This document shows positions 27,633 to 35,019 of a stretch of 64,000 bases of DNA, piece after piece. Under the pieces are notes generated by a model, which made no database searches, was not told the origin of the DNA, and worked only from the letters and a program-made list of their open reading frames with translations. A program made the translations under genes and the position numbers. Positions within the stretch are counted from its first letter, which is position 1; each line of letters opens with the position of its first letter. Source of the DNA: Candidatus Cloacimonetes bacterium HGW-Cloacimonetes-2 (GTDB lineage Bacteria > Cloacimonadota > Cloacimonadia > Cloacimonadales > Cloacimonadaceae); contig PHBP01000002.1 in NCBI GenBank assembly GCA_002842035.1, positions 186,001 through 250,000 on the forward strand, in the 5' to 3' direction.

Positions 27633-28475
27633 ATGGAAAACATAGTGATTTTGATCGTAGTTTTACTTGTCGTTTCGGCTCTGGCTTATGCTGAAGAACT
27701 GCCGGAGATTGAAGGTTTATGGACGGATGGAGTAGCCGTGCAGACCACGGCACAGACTCCCCGCGAAGGTGCGTCAGCTATCAGAGCGCAGATTGATGGT
27801 ACATGGGCCAGCTATCCGCTGGTATCTTTTCCGGATAGTTTTTGGGAATGGAACAGAAGCAAGCGGATGGAGTATATCCAGATATTCAGGGAAATGCTGG
27901 AGCAAGGCCCCCGGGCTACTCGTCAACCCCAGCTTGCAGGGCCTCATAACGGCATCATAGCCACCTATGGACAGGCACGTGGAGACAGCCGTTTCAAGCT
28001 CAATAATGCCATCAAAGGTATGGGCTTTCTACCCAAACCGGCTTATCTGGCTGAGATAATCAATCGGCTTGAGACTAACCTGGAAGAGCCTCTCAATGTA
28101 AAGCTGGATATTCTTGATTCACTGTATGCCAATGCCGAGAAATACTTTGAAGCAGATCGCCTGATCTCACTGGAGCTCTATGCAGAGCCTGGCTATCAGA
28201 CCCAGACCTTTATCAATCAGATGGTCAATCCTCAGGCTGTGATCGTATGGATGGATATACCTACTTTCAAGATGAAAGCGATTGTGAGATTGCTCGATCC
28301 CAAAGATACGGCACTATCTGAATATGAAAAACAGACAATCCACTATATCAATCTGATGCATAGTTTCTTTCACGGAGCTTTTCCCAGAGATTACATAGCC
28401 GCGGTCTATTATGCCACAGAGATCTATGATAGCTCTCCGGGCAGACCCGATGCCAGGGGGACAAGAGTTCGCTAA
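27633..28475 (+). CDS. Secreted protein of unknown function
   Basis: 280 residues with a clear signal peptide (cleavage near ALAYA-EE at residue 20). I do not recognise the family. The mature part is rich in aromatic and charged residues; the second half looks α-helical (AYLAEIINRLETNLEE, NVKLDILDSLYANAEKYF). No cysteine-based or metal motif stands out and there is no T9SS-type tail. The start codon has only a weak ribosome binding site, and a TTGACG (27598-27603) plus TATG (27625-27628) would place transcription initiation almost on the ATG, so this start is uncertain. The SRP RNA gene follows after 70 bp. Confidence 0.6.
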   Translation: MENIVILIVVLLVVSALAYAEELPEIEGLWTDGVAVQTTAQTPREGASAIRAQIDGTWASYPLVSFPDSFWEWNRSKRMEYIQIFREMLEQGPRATRQPQLAGPHNGIIATYGQARGDSRFKLNNAIKGMGFLPKPAYLAEIINRLETNLEEPLNVKLDILDSLYANAEKYFEADRLISLELYAEPGYQTQTFINQMVNPQAVIVWMDIPTFKMKAIVRLLDPKDTALSEYEKQTIHYINLMHSFFHGAFPRDYIAAVYYATEIYDSSPGRPDARGTRVR

Positions 28476-28508
28476 AGAGCTGATCCACTCTCTGCTTGGA
28501 GAAAGCCA

Positions 28509-28538
28509 TTGACAAAATGAGCCCGCTCAGGAGCTTTG
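28509..28538 (+). promoter_or_regulatory. Candidate promoter of the SRP RNA gene
   Basis: TTGACA at 28509-28514, then 20 bp, then TTTG at 28535-28538 (full element GAGCTTTG from 28531). The RNA's first paired base is 6 bp downstream, which fits a start site there. No TATAAT-like hexamer is present at 16-18 bp spacing. Confidence 0.5.
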
Positions 28539-28542
28539 CATC

Positions 28543-28643
28543 AGCCAGGCGCAACACAATGGCTGCTTGTGAACCATGTCAGGTCAGGAATGAAGCAGCA
28601 TTAAGCAATGCCAGTCATGTGTCGTTGTTAGCCTGGCCTTTTT
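28543..28643 (+). ncRNA. ffs: Signal recognition particle RNA, small bacterial type
   Basis: The scaffold RNA of SRP that binds Ffh. The conserved apical domain is present: GTCAGGTC, then a GGAA tetraloop closed by an A-U pair, then GAAGCAGC (about 28578-28599). The ends pair as GCCAGGC (28544-28550) with GCCTGGC (28631-28637), followed by TTTTT (28639-28643) as terminator. The total of about 95 nt matches the small 4.5S form without Alu domain. It lies alone between the unknown secreted gene and the M14 peptidase gene. Confidence 0.93.
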
Positions 28644-28718
28644 CACATTCTGCTTTTGTGGTATGGAAATTGCTCTGAATATTCATCAGATTTATACAAT
28701 TAAAGGATTATATTTGGT

Positions 28719-31583
28719 ATGAAAAAAGTGATACTTGCCCTGCTTTCGGTTCTGGCCGTACTGGCAGTTTTTGCCTATCCCGTCAGAATCCAAAGCTGGG
28801 ACATAGACAACGATATCAAGGTTTTGAACAATGCCAGAGCTTCAATAGATTACGTAAACCGTACGACCGGAGTGATCATCGTTTATGTGCGAAACTCAGT
28901 TGATGAAGAAAGCATCAAATCTCTGGGATATTCTACTGAACGCGTCCCGGAGCCGGATAAGGAATATGCTGCTCGGCTTTGGGAAGAAACCAAGGATAGC
29001 AAAGATCCGATGAATGCTTATTATAGCCTCGCTGAGTATCAGAGCTTTATGCAAAACACAGCGGCTCAATATCCTGCCATCTGCCAGCTTGTTACAATCG
29101 GAAATTCTGCAAATGGAAATCCCTTGATGTATCTCAAGATTACGGATAACGTAAGCCTGAACGAGAATGAGCCGGAGTTTCGCTATGTATCAAGCATTCA
29201 CGGCGACGAAGTGGTGGGTTATGATATGATGATCCGCTTGATTCAGCTTCTTACGACAGGTTATGGCACGGATACCAGAATCACCAATATCGTAAACAAT
29301 GCGGAAATCTGGATCAATCCAATGTACAACCCTGATGGTTACCAGCTTCAACAAAGATTCAACGCCGCGGGGATTGACCTCAATAGAAACCTCCCGATGC
29401 CGACCGGTGAGCAGCATCCCGATGGAAACGTCTGGGGTGTGGAAAACATAGCCTTTATGAATTTTGCCAATAGCAAGAACTTTGGCCACTCGATAAACTT
29501 CCATGGCGGTGCGCTGGTGATAAATTATCCCTGGGATTATACCTATACTTTGGCACCTGATAATTCGCTTTTGATAGATATGTCTCTGGCTTACTCCACG
29601 ACAAATACAGCAATGTATAATGGTGAGTTTAACCAAGGCATTACCAATGGTGCTGCCTGGTATGTGATCACCGGTTCGCTGCAGGATTGGAATTATGGTC
29701 TCACAGATTGTATAGATATTACAGCAGAAATCAGTAACATCAAGTGGCCAAACGCCACGACCCTGGATAGCTATTGGAATCAAAACCGTGAATCTATCCT
29801 GAACTATATGGAATATGCTCTGAAAGGCTTGCACGGCCTGGTTACTGATAGCTCCGGTAATCCGCTCGATGCAGCCATCGTTGTATCAGGAAACAGCCGG
29901 ATTACACACACTGATCCCTCAATTGGAGACTATCACAGGCTCTTGCTGGGTGGCACATATAGTGTAACAGCACAGGCAAATGGCTTTATCCCCCAGACAC
30001 AGAGCATCACTATCCCGGCTGGTGGAGCGGCTAGCTTGAACTTCAGCCTGGAGCCTGCCCAGCAGATCAGCTTTATGGGAATAGTCCGAGACCAGAATGG
30101 CTTTGCAGTTCCTCAAGCTCAGGTCACGATAGGCACAGAGCCACCCTTGGAGATCACAACGGCTGTAGATGGTAGCTTTATTATACCCAGTATCTATGAA
30201 GGTAATTACTCACTTGTGATTAGTGCCAGCGGAAGCCCGCAATTGAATACCGTGATGAATGCTCTCAGTAATGACAATCGTCAGGTCTTCATCCTGACTG
30301 AACCGATCTTTACAGAAGATTTTGAGAGTGGTATCGGCAACTGGACAGCAACCTCGCCCTGGGCAATCACAACCGAGAGCGGAAACAGCGTGCTCAAAGA
30401 CTCTCCCAGCGGGAATTATGCGAATAACATAAACAAGAGTGTCAAACTGACCAGCCCTCTGGATCTGAGCTCGATCACCAATCCTCAGTTGCAGTTCCGA
30501 GCCAAGTACGCTCTAGAATCAGGTTATGATTTCGTGAGAGTGGAGGCTTCAGCCACAGGCACCAGTTGGACAGAGCTGGCAAGTTTTACCGGCAATCAAA
30601 GCAATTGGCAAAACTACAACTACTCCCTTAACCCCTTTGCCGGGGGACCGCTGCACCTTAGATTCAGGATTACGACCGATAGTGGTGTAACCGCTGATGG
30701 CATAACTATAGACGACATAGTAATCACCGGGATGCAAAGCAACCTCCTGCTGGCAGGCGATGTCAACATAGACGGTCGCATCTCTCGTAATGACATTGAT
30801 CGATTGATGCTCCACTGTGCCGATATGGATGAAGAAGCCTGGACAACTGCTCAGACTCAGGCAGCAGATGTCGATGCTAATGGCTCTGTTGACGAGCTTG
30901 ATGCTTACCTTATACACAAGTATATGACGCTTGGAGCATACAGGCTGCCGGTTCAGACAGGAGTGCCTGAGCAGTTCCCTAGCCCCCAGATCAGCTATGC
31001 AAATATCAACAATCAAATACAGATCAATGCCAATCCCCAGGGTGATCTGCGTTCCCTCAGTATCAGTTTTACCGGAGCAAACACTTCGATCAGTAACGTC
31101 AGCATTACCGGTGCTTTGTATCATACTGTGAATCTGAATGATAAGTACATTGGATTGGTTACTGAAGGCAATGCTCTGCAGATAACTTTTAATCTCACCA
31201 GCCCCAGCTTCCCTGTGATTGCAAGCGGACTCGTCAACGGCTCTGCTTATCAAATCAGTATCAATACCGGTAGCTCTGCGGATGATGATAGTAACCCTGC
31301 AGTTATAAACGCTCTGAACCAAAACTACCCCAATCCTTTCAATCCGTCCACGATCATCTCCTATAGCATCAAAGAAGCTGATCAAATGGTTCGTTTGGAT
31401 ATCTACAACGCTCGTGGCCAATTGGTCAAGACTCTGGTAAACCAGATCCAGGCATCAGGAAATCACCATATCGTCTGGAATGGCACAGATGAAGCCGGTG
31501 AAGCGGTATCTGCAGGGCTTTATCTCTATAGACTAAAAACTCCTTCCTTTGACACGACTCGCAGGATGGTGCTGCTCAAATGA
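28719..31583 (+). CDS. Secreted M14 zinc carboxypeptidase with multidomain tail and T9SS-type sorting domain
   Basis: Extracellular metallo-carboxypeptidase. Signal peptide 1-20; M14 domain about 98-370 with zinc ligands H161 and E164 (HGDEVVG) and H262 (NFHGGA), and the catalytic glutamate E337 (ITAEISNI). Then two carboxypeptidase-regulatory-like β-sandwiches (about 370-445 and 452-525), a MAM/jelly-roll-like domain (about 530-680), a dockerin-like pair of calcium loops (DVNIDGRISRND, DVDANGSVDELD; about 690-755), a further β domain, and from about 870 a type-IX-like C-terminal domain (NYPNPFNPSTIISYSI, ending in RRMVLLK). It overlaps the next gene by 4 bp. It probably degrades external peptides for an amino-acid-fermenting host. 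Confidence 0.9.
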   Translation: MKKVILALLSVLAVLAVFAYPVRIQSWDIDNDIKVLNNARASIDYVNRTTGVIIVYVRNSVDEESIKSLGYSTERVPEPDKEYAARLWEETKDSKDPMNAYYSLAEYQSFMQNTAAQYPAICQLVTIGNSANGNPLMYLKITDNVSLNENEPEFRYVSSIHGDEVVGYDMMIRLIQLLTTGYGTDTRITNIVNNAEIWINPMYNPDGYQLQQRFNAAGIDLNRNLPMPTGEQHPDGNVWGVENIAFMNFANSKNFGHSINFHGGALVINYPWDYTYTLAPDNSLLIDMSLAYSTTNTAMYNGEFNQGITNGAAWYVITGSLQDWNYGLTDCIDITAEISNIKWPNATTLDSYWNQNRESILNYMEYALKGLHGLVTDSSGNPLDAAIVVSGNSRITHTDPSIGDYHRLLLGGTYSVTAQANGFIPQTQSITIPAGGAASLNFSLEPAQQISFMGIVRDQNGFAVPQAQVTIGTEPPLEITTAVDGSFIIPSIYEGNYSLVISASGSPQLNTVMNALSNDNRQVFILTEPIFTEDFESGIGNWTATSPWAITTESGNSVLKDSPSGNYANNINKSVKLTSPLDLSSITNPQLQFRAKYALESGYDFVRVEASATGTSWTELASFTGNQSNWQNYNYSLNPFAGGPLHLRFRITTDSGVTADGITIDDIVITGMQSNLLLAGDVNIDGRISRNDIDRLMLHCADMDEEAWTTAQTQAADVDANGSVDELDAYLIHKYMTLGAYRLPVQTGVPEQFPSPQISYANINNQIQINANPQGDLRSLSISFTGANTSISNVSITGALYHTVNLNDKYIGLVTEGNALQITFNLTSPSFPVIASGLVNGSAYQISINTGSSADDDSNPAVINALNQNYPNPFNPSTIISYSIKEADQMVRLDIYNARGQLVKTLVNQIQASGNHHIVWNGTDEAGEAVSAGLYLYRLKTPSFDTTRRMVLLK

Positions 31584-32071
31584 AGCTCAGACTTTTAGCA
31601 GTTATCTGCCTGATGGCATTGATCAGTATCTTGGCGATTGCTTGTACAAAACAGCAAGCTCCAGATCAGGAAGAGCGTAGATACGAGTTTCGTAAAGATG
31701 GTGAGCTCGAAGTAGTGGCTCCTGATGGCACGACCAAAGCACGCTTTGATGTAGAGATCGTGAGCACCGATCTTGCTCTGATGCAAGGGCTGAAATATCG
31801 GGATAAACTTGGTGAGAACCAGGGAATGCTCTTCATAATGAGCGGAGATACTGCTCATTCCTTTTGGATGCAAGACACCTACCTCTCTCTCGATATCATC
31901 TATATAGACCACACCAGGAGTATCTTCCAAATCTACAAAAACACTATTCCATTCAGTGAAGAAACGCTTCCTCCGGACAAGATCAACAAATACACTCTCG
32001 AGCTCCTTGCCGGGAGCTGCGACAGACTAAATATCAAAGAAGGCGATAGTATCAGATGGCAAGAATTGTAA
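31580..32071 (+). CDS. DUF192-domain lipoprotein
   Basis: 163 residues. The lipobox is AIAC (C22). The DUF192 domain follows with the family's typical LMQGLKYRDKLGENQGMLF, SFWMQDTYLSLDIIYID and a C-terminal LLAGSCDRLNIKEGD. The biochemical function of DUF192 proteins is not known. It overlaps the peptidase gene by 4 bp and the polysaccharide-deacetylase gene by 16 bp, so all three are translated from one mRNA. Confidence 0.85.
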   Translation: MKLRLLAVICLMALISILAIACTKQQAPDQEERRYEFRKDGELEVVAPDGTTKARFDVEIVSTDLALMQGLKYRDKLGENQGMLFIMSGDTAHSFWMQDTYLSLDIIYIDHTRSIFQIYKNTIPFSEETLPPDKINKYTLELLAGSCDRLNIKEGDSIRWQEL

Positions 32072-32976
32072 TTCTATTAACGATCCTGATTCCCCTCCTC
32101 CTCCTGTTTGCTTGCGGCAAAAAGGAAGTCGGCGAAGATTATTATACCGAAGACGAAATGCCTGCCCAAAGTTCTAATGAATATTCCGAATCCGAGCAAT
32201 CTGATACTCTGAATAGCGAGCACAAAGACCGTCCGGCGAGCAGCCCCGGCTCTACGATTGCCAATTATGAGTATACATGGACTGGCTCGGATGCCATTCC
32301 TGACGTAGTCATCATTATAGATGACTTTGGATATGCTGCGGGAAGCTTGCTTGAAGACTTTGCCTCCCTGCCCAAAGAGATCGTCTTCGCAGTATTGCCT
32401 GATCTCCCTCAAACTGCCAGAAGCGGTCAGATTGCATCCCAAAACGGTCACGAAGTCATCATCCACGTTCCGATGCAAGCTCTGAACAGCCCCACCAGCC
32501 CCGGAGCACGATATATAAAGACCGGTATGCAGGCTGAAGAAATCCGCGAGCTTCTTAGCGATTTCCATAGACAAATCCCGATGGCTATAGCCGCAAACAA
32601 TCATATGGGATCATCTGCCACCTCAAATGAAGAGCTGATGAATCCAGTGCTGGATCACCTCAACAGCCTGGGTTTGTTCTTTATCGATAGTGCCGTCACA
32701 GCTAACCGCCTGAGCTACAATCTGGCAAAGCAGAAGGGTTTCAGATCTCATAGAAGAGATATCTTCCTGGATGTACCTGATAATACCGATGCTACCATTG
32801 CCCAAAAGATAGAGGGCCTGGGACGATACAAGGGACGACGTGAACCGATCGTTGTGATCACACATTGTCACAACCGCAGCAAACTCGAGGCTCTACAAAA
32901 GTTTATCACACAGATACAAGCTATGGGCGTACGTATCATCTCCCTCAGAGAAGCTGCTCAGTACGCAGCATTATAG
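32056..32976 (+). CDS. Divergent polysaccharide deacetylase (YibQ/DUF610) lipoprotein
   Basis: 306 residues with lipobox LFAC near residue 20, an acidic Ser-rich linker (about 25-75), then a divergent polysaccharide-deacetylase domain: VVIIIDDFGY, FAVLPDLPQT, NGHEVIIHVPMQA, ANNHMGSSAT, FIDSAVT and PIVVITHCHNRS. The Asp pair and His motifs suggest a metal-dependent deacetylase, possibly acting on cell-wall or envelope glycans, but no activity is established for this subfamily. It is the last gene of the peptidase operon; a long hairpin follows. Confidence 0.85.
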   Translation: MARIVILLTILIPLLLLFACGKKEVGEDYYTEDEMPAQSSNEYSESEQSDTLNSEHKDRPASSPGSTIANYEYTWTGSDAIPDVVIIIDDFGYAAGSLLEDFASLPKEIVFAVLPDLPQTARSGQIASQNGHEVIIHVPMQALNSPTSPGARYIKTGMQAEEIRELLSDFHRQIPMAIAANNHMGSSATSNEELMNPVLDHLNSLGLFFIDSAVTANRLSYNLAKQKGFRSHRRDIFLDVPDNTDATIAQKIEGLGRYKGRREPIVVITHCHNRSKLEALQKFITQIQAMGVRIISLREAAQYAAL

Positions 32977-32999
32977 ATAGTATATTAGTATAGTATTCG

Positions 33000-33050
33000 A
33001 GCCTGAATGTCTGGTAGAGCTTATTCGACCGGATGATCAGGCTTATTTTA
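33000..33050 (+). terminator. Probable terminator after the deacetylase gene
   Basis: AGCCTGA (33000-33006) pairs with TCAGGCT (33037-33043), with an inner stem TCTGGT/ACCGGA, followed by TATTTTA. It lies 24 bp past the stop codon. The U tract is interrupted, so efficiency is uncertain. Confidence 0.55.
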
Positions 33051-33083
33051 TATGAACTTTTCCCCATCTTCCCTAAAGAATTG

Positions 33084-33145
33084 CCGGGGCATAGGCGGGA
33101 GATCCCCGGGAGATTCCCGGGCCTATGCCCGGGAATCTCCCGCCT
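33084..33145. repeat. GC-rich nested palindrome cluster
   Basis: A 15-bp perfect inverted repeat GGGAGATTCCCGGGC (33108-33122) / GCCCGGGAATCTCCC (33127-33141) with a 4-base loop CTAT. Just upstream, CCGGGGCATAGG (33084-33095) can alternatively pair with CCTATGCCCGG (33122-33132), and the unit GGGAGAT+CCCGGG occurs twice in tandem. It is far richer in GC than its surroundings, with no U run. It resembles REP/BIME-type elements but no second copy was found here. Confidence 0.65.
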
Positions 33146-33446
33146 TGGGCCAGCTTTAGACCCAGCACTTCTAAAGGGAAGCCTAAGGTAATCTGACTGC
33201 ATTACACCAGTAGCCACTACTCATATCCAGATTTTCTTGTAATACTATGGCTGGCATTGGATTGTGCATATATGTAACCGATGAGTATCTTGCTGACTTC
33301 CCCACGTTTTTATAAAACTTATCTAAAACAAATACTCTGTGCTTAACATATCTTATCTCCTTGTATTTAATAGCTTTACCAATGCATTACGGGATAGCTT
33401 GTGATAGTCTAATTAGCTGCGATTCATACCGTAAAGCAATTCCCGC
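33146..33446. other. Non-coding spacer without recognised features
   Basis: About 300 bp of AT-rich sequence between the palindrome cluster and the porin promoter. The only open frames are short and lack ribosome binding sites. I see no RNA fold or repeat that I can name. Confidence 0.5.
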
Positions 33447-33474
33447 TTGCATTAAAGGTTTTTGCCTTTATACT
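33447..33474 (+). promoter_or_regulatory. Porin promoter
   Basis: TTGCAT (33447-33452) and TATACT (33469-33474) with 16-bp spacing, the clearest classical -35/-10 pair in the window. The predicted start near 33481 leaves a short leader with AAGGAG at 33495-33500 before the ATG at 33509. Confidence 0.65.
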
Positions 33475-33508
33475 ATCGATAAAAAACCAATACAAAGGAG
33501 AACTAAGA

Positions 33509-34627
33509 ATGAAGAAAATTATTGCCCTTTTGTTACCGCTCCTGATCGTTGTCGGCTTGGCCGCTTTTGAAGTGGAATTGGGCGGAGAATTCCGTTCACG
33601 CGCAGCAATGTACAACGATACCGATGAGGACAATGGCGGACACATCGACAACCGTTTGCTTCTTAATATGACCGGAAGGCTCTATCCCAATTGGAATCTG
33701 GTCTATGGTGCTGAGATTGGTGATATTGTTTGGGGCGGTGCCGGTGGTGGAATCGCTACCCGTGGTGTCAATATTGAAACTGCTGAGCTCTATATTGAGC
33801 ACAACTGGGTTGCGAAAAACTTGAAGTTCAAGATTGGTCAACAATATTGGGCAGATCACCGCAGTATGATTCTTGATGATCCTTTCTCCGGCGCTCTGGT
33901 CGAGATTGGCGATCTGGGCGGAATGAGAGCAGAGCTCGCTTATATGAAGCCTATGGAAAGACGCTGGGACATCAACGATGACTATCATATCGGAATGTTT
34001 AGCTTGTATATGGACAGGCTCAATGCAGGTATGCATTCGTTCTATGGTAACGATCTGAAGCAAAACGATATGGCAAACTTCACCGTAATGCCCTTTATCA
34101 CAATGCCTGCCGGTCCTGTAGAGCTTGATGCCACCCTTTTTGTTGATTACCAGGTAGTACCCGGTGACGACCAGATTGGTTTTGGCGCAGCTTTCAAAGC
34201 TGAAGCTAATATGGGTAATGCCGGAATCGGCGCAGACCTGCTATATATGGGAGAGAATGGTCTCACTGTCCTCTCTCCTTACTATCAGAATGGTCTGTAT
34301 CTGTTTGGATGGGGTCAGTGGAACGATAGCGTTACCGTCGCTTTCCCTTATCCTGATGGAAACGATGGCTTGCTTTCCGCAGTAGGACAAGTCCACTATC
34401 AAGTTAATCCCAAGATGAAGGCTTTTGCCAATGCCGGATACGTCACCACAATGGCAAACAACGATCCCGCAGTAGGTCTTGAGCTGAATGCCGGTATCGA
34501 GATGAATCTCTATCGTGACAAGATTAAGATGGCTGTGTTTGGAGCTTTTGGTAATCCCGGCGAAGGTATCGACAACGATCCCAACGCTCTTTACCTGCTT
34601 GGCACCACACTCAAAGCTGAGTTCTAA
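33509..34627 (+). CDS. Outer-membrane porin-like β-barrel protein
   Basis: 372 residues with a signal peptide (about 1-19, GLAAF) and alternating hydrophobic/polar strands through the mature part (for example VELGGEFRSRAAMYND, NLVYGAEIGDIVWG, DATLFVDYQVVPGD). It ends in LKAEF, the terminal phenylalanine recognised by the BAM complex. It has no plug or TonB box, so a general or substrate-specific porin is most likely. It has its own strong promoter, a good SD and a strong terminator, as expected for an abundant monocistronic product. Confidence 0.8.
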   Translation: MKKIIALLLPLLIVVGLAAFEVELGGEFRSRAAMYNDTDEDNGGHIDNRLLLNMTGRLYPNWNLVYGAEIGDIVWGGAGGGIATRGVNIETAELYIEHNWVAKNLKFKIGQQYWADHRSMILDDPFSGALVEIGDLGGMRAELAYMKPMERRWDINDDYHIGMFSLYMDRLNAGMHSFYGNDLKQNDMANFTVMPFITMPAGPVELDATLFVDYQVVPGDDQIGFGAAFKAEANMGNAGIGADLLYMGENGLTVLSPYYQNGLYLFGWGQWNDSVTVAFPYPDGNDGLLSAVGQVHYQVNPKMKAFANAGYVTTMANNDPAVGLELNAGIEMNLYRDKIKMAVFGAFGNPGEGIDNDPNALYLLGTTLKAEF

Positions 34628-34652
34628 ATATACTACCTGTTAAAGCTATCCC

Positions 34653-34679
34653 AGCCCCGGTATTTCCGGGGCTTTTTTT
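34653..34679 (+). terminator. Intrinsic terminator of the porin gene
   Basis: AGCCCCGG (34653-34660) / CCGGGGCT (34666-34673) with loop TATTT, then a run of T to 34679. Classic Rho-independent form, 26 bp past the stop codon. Confidence 0.92.
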
Positions 34680-34810
34680 GAACATACGAACCAGTTCAGA
34701 TGCTTGCATGCGTATTTCAATCTGAAATGGATCATTTTTACTAAGAAATTGTCTGGTTAGGAGATGGCGTGCTAAAAGAAGATTTCCTTGGATATTTTGC
34801 CAGAATCTGC

Positions 34811-34840
34811 TTGACAAAAAAGCAGCCCCAAAGGAACTTG
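34811..34840 (+). promoter_or_regulatory. Candidate promoter of tRNA-Ala
   Basis: TTGACA (34811-34816), 20 bp, then CTTG (34837-34840; GGAACTTG in full). No TATAAT-like hexamer is present. The spacing is identical to that before tRNA-Gly and the SRP RNA. Confidence 0.45.
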
Positions 34841-34865
34841 GCAAAACTTTGAAACGCTCAGTTTT

Positions 34866-34941
34866 GGGGCATTAGCTCAGCTGGGAGAGCGCATGACTGG
34901 CAGTCATGAGGTCAACGGTTCGATCCCGTTATGCTCCACCA
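34866..34941 (+). tRNA. tRNA-Ala (anticodon GGC)
   Basis: Acceptor GGGGCAT/ATGCTCC (one G-T pair), D stem GCTC/GAGC, anticodon stem CATGA/TCATG with loop CTGGCAG giving anticodon GGC (reads GCC/GCU), T stem AACGG/CCGTT with TTCGATC. The 3' CCA is encoded. The transketolase gene starts 78 bp further on. Confidence 0.95.
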
Positions 34942-34947
34942 AATATA

Positions 34948-34990
34948 CCCCTTCACGTTGCCCAGCAATGTGGAGGGGAATCTTATTTTA
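34948..34990 (+). terminator. Terminator-like hairpin between tRNA-Ala and transketolase
   Basis: CCCCTTCACGTTG (34948-34960) pairs along its whole length, with two G-U pairs, with CAATGTGGAGGGG (34966-34978); the loop is CCCAG and AATCTTATTTT follows. It may end the tRNA transcript or act as a leaky attenuator before tkt, for which I see no separate promoter. Confidence 0.6.
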
Positions 34991-35019
34991 ACAGGTTTTT
35001 TCAGTAAAGGAAAACAGAA

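Noticed and set aside
28670-28698. TTGCTC-N17-TATACA as promoter of the M14 peptidase gene
   Set aside because: The predicted start lies at or inside the ribosome binding site (28702-28707), so a useful mRNA leader would be missing. It could still be real, but support is weak.
29190-29834. Long open frames antisense to the M14 peptidase (up to 290 codons)
   Set aside because: They are shadows of a strongly conserved multidomain gene on the + strand; no start signals.
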